NCBI GenBank assembly: GCA_002305275.1
Contig: DBQO01000020.1
Coordinates: 1-64,000, forward strand
DNA length: 64,000 nucleotides
From: Bacteroidales bacterium UBA1392
GTDB taxonomy: Bacteria > Bacteroidota > Bacteroidia > Bacteroidales > UBA932
Direction: 5' to 3'
The notes under the pieces were generated by a model. The model was not told the DNA's origin. It saw only the letters and a list, made by a program, of their open reading frames with translations, and did no database searches. Each line of letters starts with the position of its first letter. The stretch's first letter is position 1. Of this stretch, positions 58,472-64,000 are shown piece by piece. Both the position numbers and the translations under genes were made by a program.

Positions 58472-59869
58472 TTAAAAATAGAGATCTCTAATACCCTGTT
58501 TTACCATGTTAAGTCTTTGTGCAACAAGATTCTTTCTCTGACCGGCAGGCATTTTAGCCACTTCCTTTTCAATCAGTTCATATCCCACCTTCTTTGTCTC
58601 CTCAGAAGCGTAATCCTCGAGATACTCTGCAAGTGTGATAATGGCATTGGGGGTACAGAAATTTCCAATGAATCCCGGTATGGCAAATTCCATAAAATGC
58701 TCTCCGGTACGTCCCAAACGGTAGCATGAGGTACAGAAACTGGGAATATATTCTCTGGTAAGAAGCCATCTGATCACCTGATCGAGGTCGCGGGTATCTC
58801 CAATCCGGAACTGCTCTTTTTCCAGTTTCTGCTCATATTCCTCTTTTTGGTAGCCGCCTATCTCCAGTTTTGTGCCTGCATCTATTTGGGATACTCCGAA
58901 ATCTATCACATCGTTCCTTACCTGACTGCTTTCACGGGCGGTCATAATTAGTCCCGTATAAGGTACGGAGAGACGCAGAATGGCCACCAGCATCTTAAAC
59001 TGCTCGTCCGTCACGCGCCAGGGGAGATCCAAATCCATACCATGGGCGGGCTGGATGCGGGGAAAACTGATGGTGTGAGGACCCACCCCGTGAGTCTCCT
59101 TGAGATGGATTGCGTGAGCTACGAGTCCCAATACCTCGAAGCGCCAGTCGTAGAGTCCGAACAGGGCTCCGATACCCATATCATCAATTCCCGCCTCAAA
59201 TGCGCGGTCCATAGCGTGAAGACGCCAGAAGTAGTCGCCCTTGTGGGTGTTTTTAGGGTGTACCCTCGCATAAGTTTCCTGGTGATAGGTCTCCTGAAAT
59301 ACCTGAAAAGTGCCGATGCCTGCCTCTTTTATGATCTTATAGCCCTCTACTTCTTGAGGGGCGGCGTTGATGTTCACACGGCGGATCTCTCCATTGCCTA
59401 CTTTAGTCTGATAGCAGAGTCTTACCGTATGCGCAATGAACTCGGGTGAGTACATAGGGTGCTCTCCGTATACCAGAATCAAGCGCTTGTGACCTATATT
59501 TTCAAGGTTTATTACCTCATTGACCAATTCCTGGTCGCTAAGTGTTTTACGAACTGCGGTGCGGAGAGAGCGGCGGAAACCGCAATATTTACAATCATTG
59601 ATGCAGTGGTTACCGATATAAAGGGGTGCGAAGAGTACTATTCTGTTGCCGTAAATAGCCCTTTTGAGTTCTCTTGCAGTTTCGTAAAGTTCCTCTTTCA
59701 TCTCATCGGATTCTATTGCGAGCAGTTGGGCAGTCTCCGAGAGGGTCAGGGGCTCTTTTGCCTTGCTTTTGGCGAAAATGGCTCTAATTGCCTCCTTATC
59801 CTCCTTTGTCTCCCTTATAAGGGAATGGATAAGATCTTCGTCAATAAAATTTTTGTATTTATTTTCCAT
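58472..59869 (-). CDS. hydG: [FeFe]-hydrogenase maturase HydG
   Basis: A 465-residue radical-SAM tyrosine lyase. The cluster motif CxxxCxxC is Cys89, 93, 96 (CINDCKYCGF). FQETYHQETYARVHP, DMGIGALFGLYDW and SFPRIQPAHG are family-specific, and the C-terminal cluster motif is intact (FCTSCYRLGRTGEHFMEFAIPGFIGNFCTPN). HydG splits tyrosine to give CO and CN for the H-cluster of [FeFe]-hydrogenase. Its presence means the cell probably makes such a hydrogenase, though hydE, hydF and the hydrogenase itself are not in the window. The start overlaps the end of the BrkB gene by 11 bases. Confidence 0.93.
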   Translation of the reverse strand: MENKYKNFIDEDLIHSLIRETKEDKEAIRAIFAKSKAKEPLTLSETAQLLAIESDEMKEELYETARELKRAIYGNRIVLFAPLYIGNHCINDCKYCGFRRSLRTAVRKTLSDQELVNEVINLENIGHKRLILVYGEHPMYSPEFIAHTVRLCYQTKVGNGEIRRVNINAAPQEVEGYKIIKEAGIGTFQVFQETYHQETYARVHPKNTHKGDYFWRLHAMDRAFEAGIDDMGIGALFGLYDWRFEVLGLVAHAIHLKETHGVGPHTISFPRIQPAHGMDLDLPWRVTDEQFKMLVAILRLSVPYTGLIMTARESSQVRNDVIDFGVSQIDAGTKLEIGGYQKEEYEQKLEKEQFRIGDTRDLDQVIRWLLTREYIPSFCTSCYRLGRTGEHFMEFAIPGFIGNFCTPNAIITLAEYLEDYASEETKKVGYELIEKEVAKMPAGQRKNLVAQRLNMVKQGIRDLYF

Positions 59870-60877
59870 TTTTTGTTATTGGTTTAATATGTTGTTCAAC
59901 AATCAGTTCATTTTTATCAATATCCTCCTCCTCCCCAATGGGATTTACCGGATGTTCATAGTCCACTTGCTGAAATCCGTACGAAAGTTGAGATCCGAAG
60001 AGGATTACTCCCCAACAGAGATTCATCCAGATCATCAGTAGCGGGATCGCTGCAAGCGCTCCGTAAACACCGCTCAGTCGTGTCACCATCAACTGGGTGT
60101 TTAGATAGAGATATTGTATACCTACAAATGCCACGCCTGAAACGATTGCTCCCTTTATGGCAGAGCTATATCTTACCCTCGTATGGGGGATGAATTTATA
60201 TAAAAGGGAGAAGACCAATACGGCTACTCCGTAAAATACTACCCAGAACAGGTTTGTGGTAAGGAAACTGAAGGGGCCGAGATTTTCGCTGACTGATGAG
60301 AGAAATCTGATATAATAACCCCACCCGTAGAGGAAAAGGATTATCATGAAAGGGGAGAGAATAAGAATGGCTATATAAGCTACTATCCTCTTTCCTATAC
60401 CCGTATACTCCTTTACCACCCAGATGCGATTGAATGCCGACTCGACATTGATCATCAACCAGATTACCAGCCAGGCAAATGCCCCGAAACTGATCCACCC
60501 GAAAGTACCCTTCTTGGTTGTAACCAGGATGTTATTGGCAAAGTTGAGCACTGCATCAATCATCTGAGAACTGTTGGGGAAAGAGGAGTATAATAACTCG
60601 GAGAGCATTTTGTCGAGTCCGAAACCGCTGGCTACAAAGAGTATCAGTGCAACAATCGGTACCATGGCCATCAAGCCGAAATAGCTAAGTGCAACGGCTT
60701 CCCGTGCAATCCTCTGTCCTGAAAAACCCCTGAAAGTGATAATCAGTGCCTTGAGATAGCGTATGGCTCTCCTGCGGGCCTTTCCAAACTCGCTGAAATC
60801 CAGTCTCCAGATATCCCGGGTGAGAAATTTGAAGATTATCCGGTAAAGCTCTTTCATTCTTTGGATAAACAACCTCA

Positions 60878-60878
<1 letters not shown>
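59859..60878 (-). CDS. YihY/BrkB-family membrane protein
   Basis: A 339-residue membrane protein with six hydrophobic segments, including REAVALSYFGLMAMVPIVALILFVASGFG, GWISFGAFAWLVIWLMINVESAFNRIW, FIPHTRVRYSSAIKGAIVSGVAFVGIQYLYL and YGALAAIPLLMIWMNLCWGVILFGSQLSYG, the family pattern. The role is not established; the older label RNase BN is incorrect. The stop lies inside the hydG start region and its ATG shares one base with the ligA stop (TAATG). Confidence 0.88.
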
Positions 60879-62926
<2,048 letters not shown>

Positions 62927-62929
62927 TTA

Positions 62930-62937
62930 CAAAATTA
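62930..62937 (-). promoter_or_regulatory. -7 box (TAatTTTG) for the ligA unit
   Basis: Exact minus-strand TAnnTTTG 24 bases before the ligA ATG at 62905. Confidence 0.5.
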
Positions 62938-62959
62938 GTACAATTTTATCAAAAAGTAG

Positions 62960-62967
62960 TACATTTG
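62960..62967 (+). promoter_or_regulatory. -7 box (TAcaTTTG) for the phosphofructokinase gene
   Basis: Exact match 28 bases before the ATG at 62996; divergent from the ligA box 22 bases away. Confidence 0.5.
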
Positions 62968-62995
62968 CAACCGGAAATTCAAATACGAACATTTT

Positions 62996-64000
62996 ATGAA
63001 AGAATCTATCATTATTTTAACAGGAGGAGGGCCCGCTCCCGGCATAAACACGGTTATAGGTAGCATAGCGAAAGCTTTTTTAGCGAGGGGATATAGGGTA
63101 CTCGGCCTCCATGGTGGATATAAAGGACTTTTCACTCCCGACCCTTCATATACTGAAATAGATTTTGTGATGGCCGACTCCATCTTCAACAGAGGCGGTT
63201 CACACCTTATGATGAGTCGATACAAGCCCACCGAAAAGGACTATGAAGGAAATTTTAACCATAAACTTTTTCAGGACAACAATATCAAGCTGCTTGTGAC
63301 AATAGGCGGTGACGATACGGCTTCTACTGCCAACAGGATCACCAAATTCCTCCAGGCAAGGAATTACAAAATCTCCAATATCCACGTTCCCAAGACTATC
63401 GACAACGACCTTCCGCTTCCACTCAATACTCCAACATTCGGTTATCACTCAGCAAAAGCTGAGGGTACCCGTATCGCCACCACGGTATACGAGGATGCGA
63501 GGACCTCGGGCAACTGGTTTATCGTGGCCGCGATGGGGCGCTCCGCAGGCCATCTGGCCATAGGTATCGGCTCTTCCTGCCACTACCCGATGATAATCAT
63601 CCCTGAGATGTTCAACAAATCCAAAATTACCGTAGACAAGATCATAAAACTCTCCATCTCCTCCATCATCAAGAGAAAATTGATGGGTATTCCCTATGGA
63701 GGAATAATGCTCTCCGAAGGAGTCTTCCATCTTCTGGATGAGGATGAGCTGAAGGCCACAGGCGTGAGATTTACTTACGATGAGCATGGACATCCCGAAC
63801 TTGGCAAGATATCAAAGGCACAGCTCTTTAACGACATTCTGGAGATTGAGCTCAAAAAGCTCGGAATGAATATAAAGATGCGTCCCATTGAGATCGGTTA
63901 TGACATCAGATGCCAGGCTCCCATCTCTTACGACCTGCTCTATTGTACCCAGCTCGGTTGCGGAGTGTATGAACTCTACACGCGCGGAGAGTCGGGATGT
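62996..64000 (+). CDS. 6-phosphofructokinase, PPi-dependent type, 3' truncated by window end
   Basis: Open to the window edge with 335 codons visible. The start KESIIILTGGGPAPGINTVIGSIA is the PFK nucleotide-site loop. The active site reads IGGDDTAS (residues 104-107) rather than the GGDGS of ATP enzymes, and PKTIDNDL has Lys133 where ATP enzymes have Gly; the Asp and Lys pair marks pyrophosphate-dependent PFKs. AAMGRSAGHLA is the fructose-6-phosphate loop. PPi-PFK phosphorylates fructose-6-phosphate reversibly with PPi. The C-terminus is outside the window. Confidence 0.85.
   Translation, partial: MKESIIILTGGGPAPGINTVIGSIAKAFLARGYRVLGLHGGYKGLFTPDPSYTEIDFVMADSIFNRGGSHLMMSRYKPTEKDYEGNFNHKLFQDNNIKLLVTIGGDDTASTANRITKFLQARNYKISNIHVPKTIDNDLPLPLNTPTFGYHSAKAEGTRIATTVYEDARTSGNWFIVAAMGRSAGHLAIGIGSSCHYPMIIIPEMFNKSKITVDKIIKLSISSIIKRKLMGIPYGGIMLSEGVFHLLDEDELKATGVRFTYDEHGHPELGKISKAQLFNDILEIELKKLGMNIKMRPIEIGYDIRCQAPISYDLLYCTQLGCGVYELYTRGESGC

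Overview
This is a contiguous chromosomal window from a member of the Bacteroidales (Bacteroidota), almost certainly a strict anaerobe. The evidence is the promoter grammar: most intergenic starts carry a TAnnTTTG -7 box, several with TTG or TTTG 19-21 bases upstream, and Shine-Dalgarno sequences are absent. Many lipoproteins have short LxxC-type lipoboxes, and the families are typical of the group (single-chain PurL, C69 dipeptidases, CBM9-like lipoprotein, DUF368, A*-type IspG, cysteate synthase). No phage, insertion sequence, integrase or CRISPR array was seen; this is core-genome sequence.

Layout. 1-9 kb: end of an isoaspartyl peptidase gene, META lipoprotein, an RsmI-like methylase, folB, mtaB, a C69 dipeptidase, a metallo-beta-lactamase-fold hydrolase, a dicarboxylate/amino-acid symporter and a UshA-like nucleotidase. 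8.7-11.4 kb: a coiled-coil protein, zapA, a structured RNA candidate (6S-like), rny and a DUF3467 protein. 11.6-16.6 kb (minus): ADP-forming acyl-CoA synthetase, a 51-residue membrane protein, ferredoxin and branched-chain 2-oxoacid:ferredoxin oxidoreductase. 16.7-20.7 kb: methylthioadenosine deaminase, purine nucleoside phosphorylase, mtnA and a YycJ-like hydrolase. 20.8-24.2 kb: lipoproteins and a zinc peptidase. 24.3-29.2 kb: ppdK, two small genes, rplS and tRNA-Arg(ACG). 29.2-40.3 kb: purL, folC, M19 dipeptidase, AtoE-like transporter, SulP transporter and cysteate synthase. 40.4-45.4 kb (minus): a five-gene heterodisulfide-reductase-like iron-sulfur operon. 45.5-49.8 kb: carAB. 49.9-62.9 kb: a second C69 dipeptidase, a PTP-like phosphatase, then a long minus-strand run of ispG, an outer-membrane protein, an Ig-like lipoprotein, relA/spoT, hydG, a BrkB protein and ligA. 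The window ends inside a phosphofructokinase gene of the pyrophosphate type.

Together the genes describe peptide and amino-acid fermentation. Secreted peptidases feed oxoacid:ferredoxin oxidoreductase, and the resulting acyl-CoA yields ATP through the ADP-forming synthetase. Reduced ferredoxin could go to an FeFe-hydrogenase (hydG is present) or to the Hdr-like complex. Glycolysis appears to use pyrophosphate (PPDK plus a PPi-type PFK). Cysteate synthase points to sulfonolipid synthesis.

The most unusual signal is non-coding. Tandem, often degenerate 7-base repeats of the form (T/G)AGTNNN fill the spaces immediately downstream of many genes, always readable on the strand of the upstream gene. 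They occur near 11.4, 11.55, 21.2, 34.3, 35.8, 40.4 and 51.5 kb, with a second heptamer family at the purL end. In places they encode the last codons and the stop codon of the gene itself.
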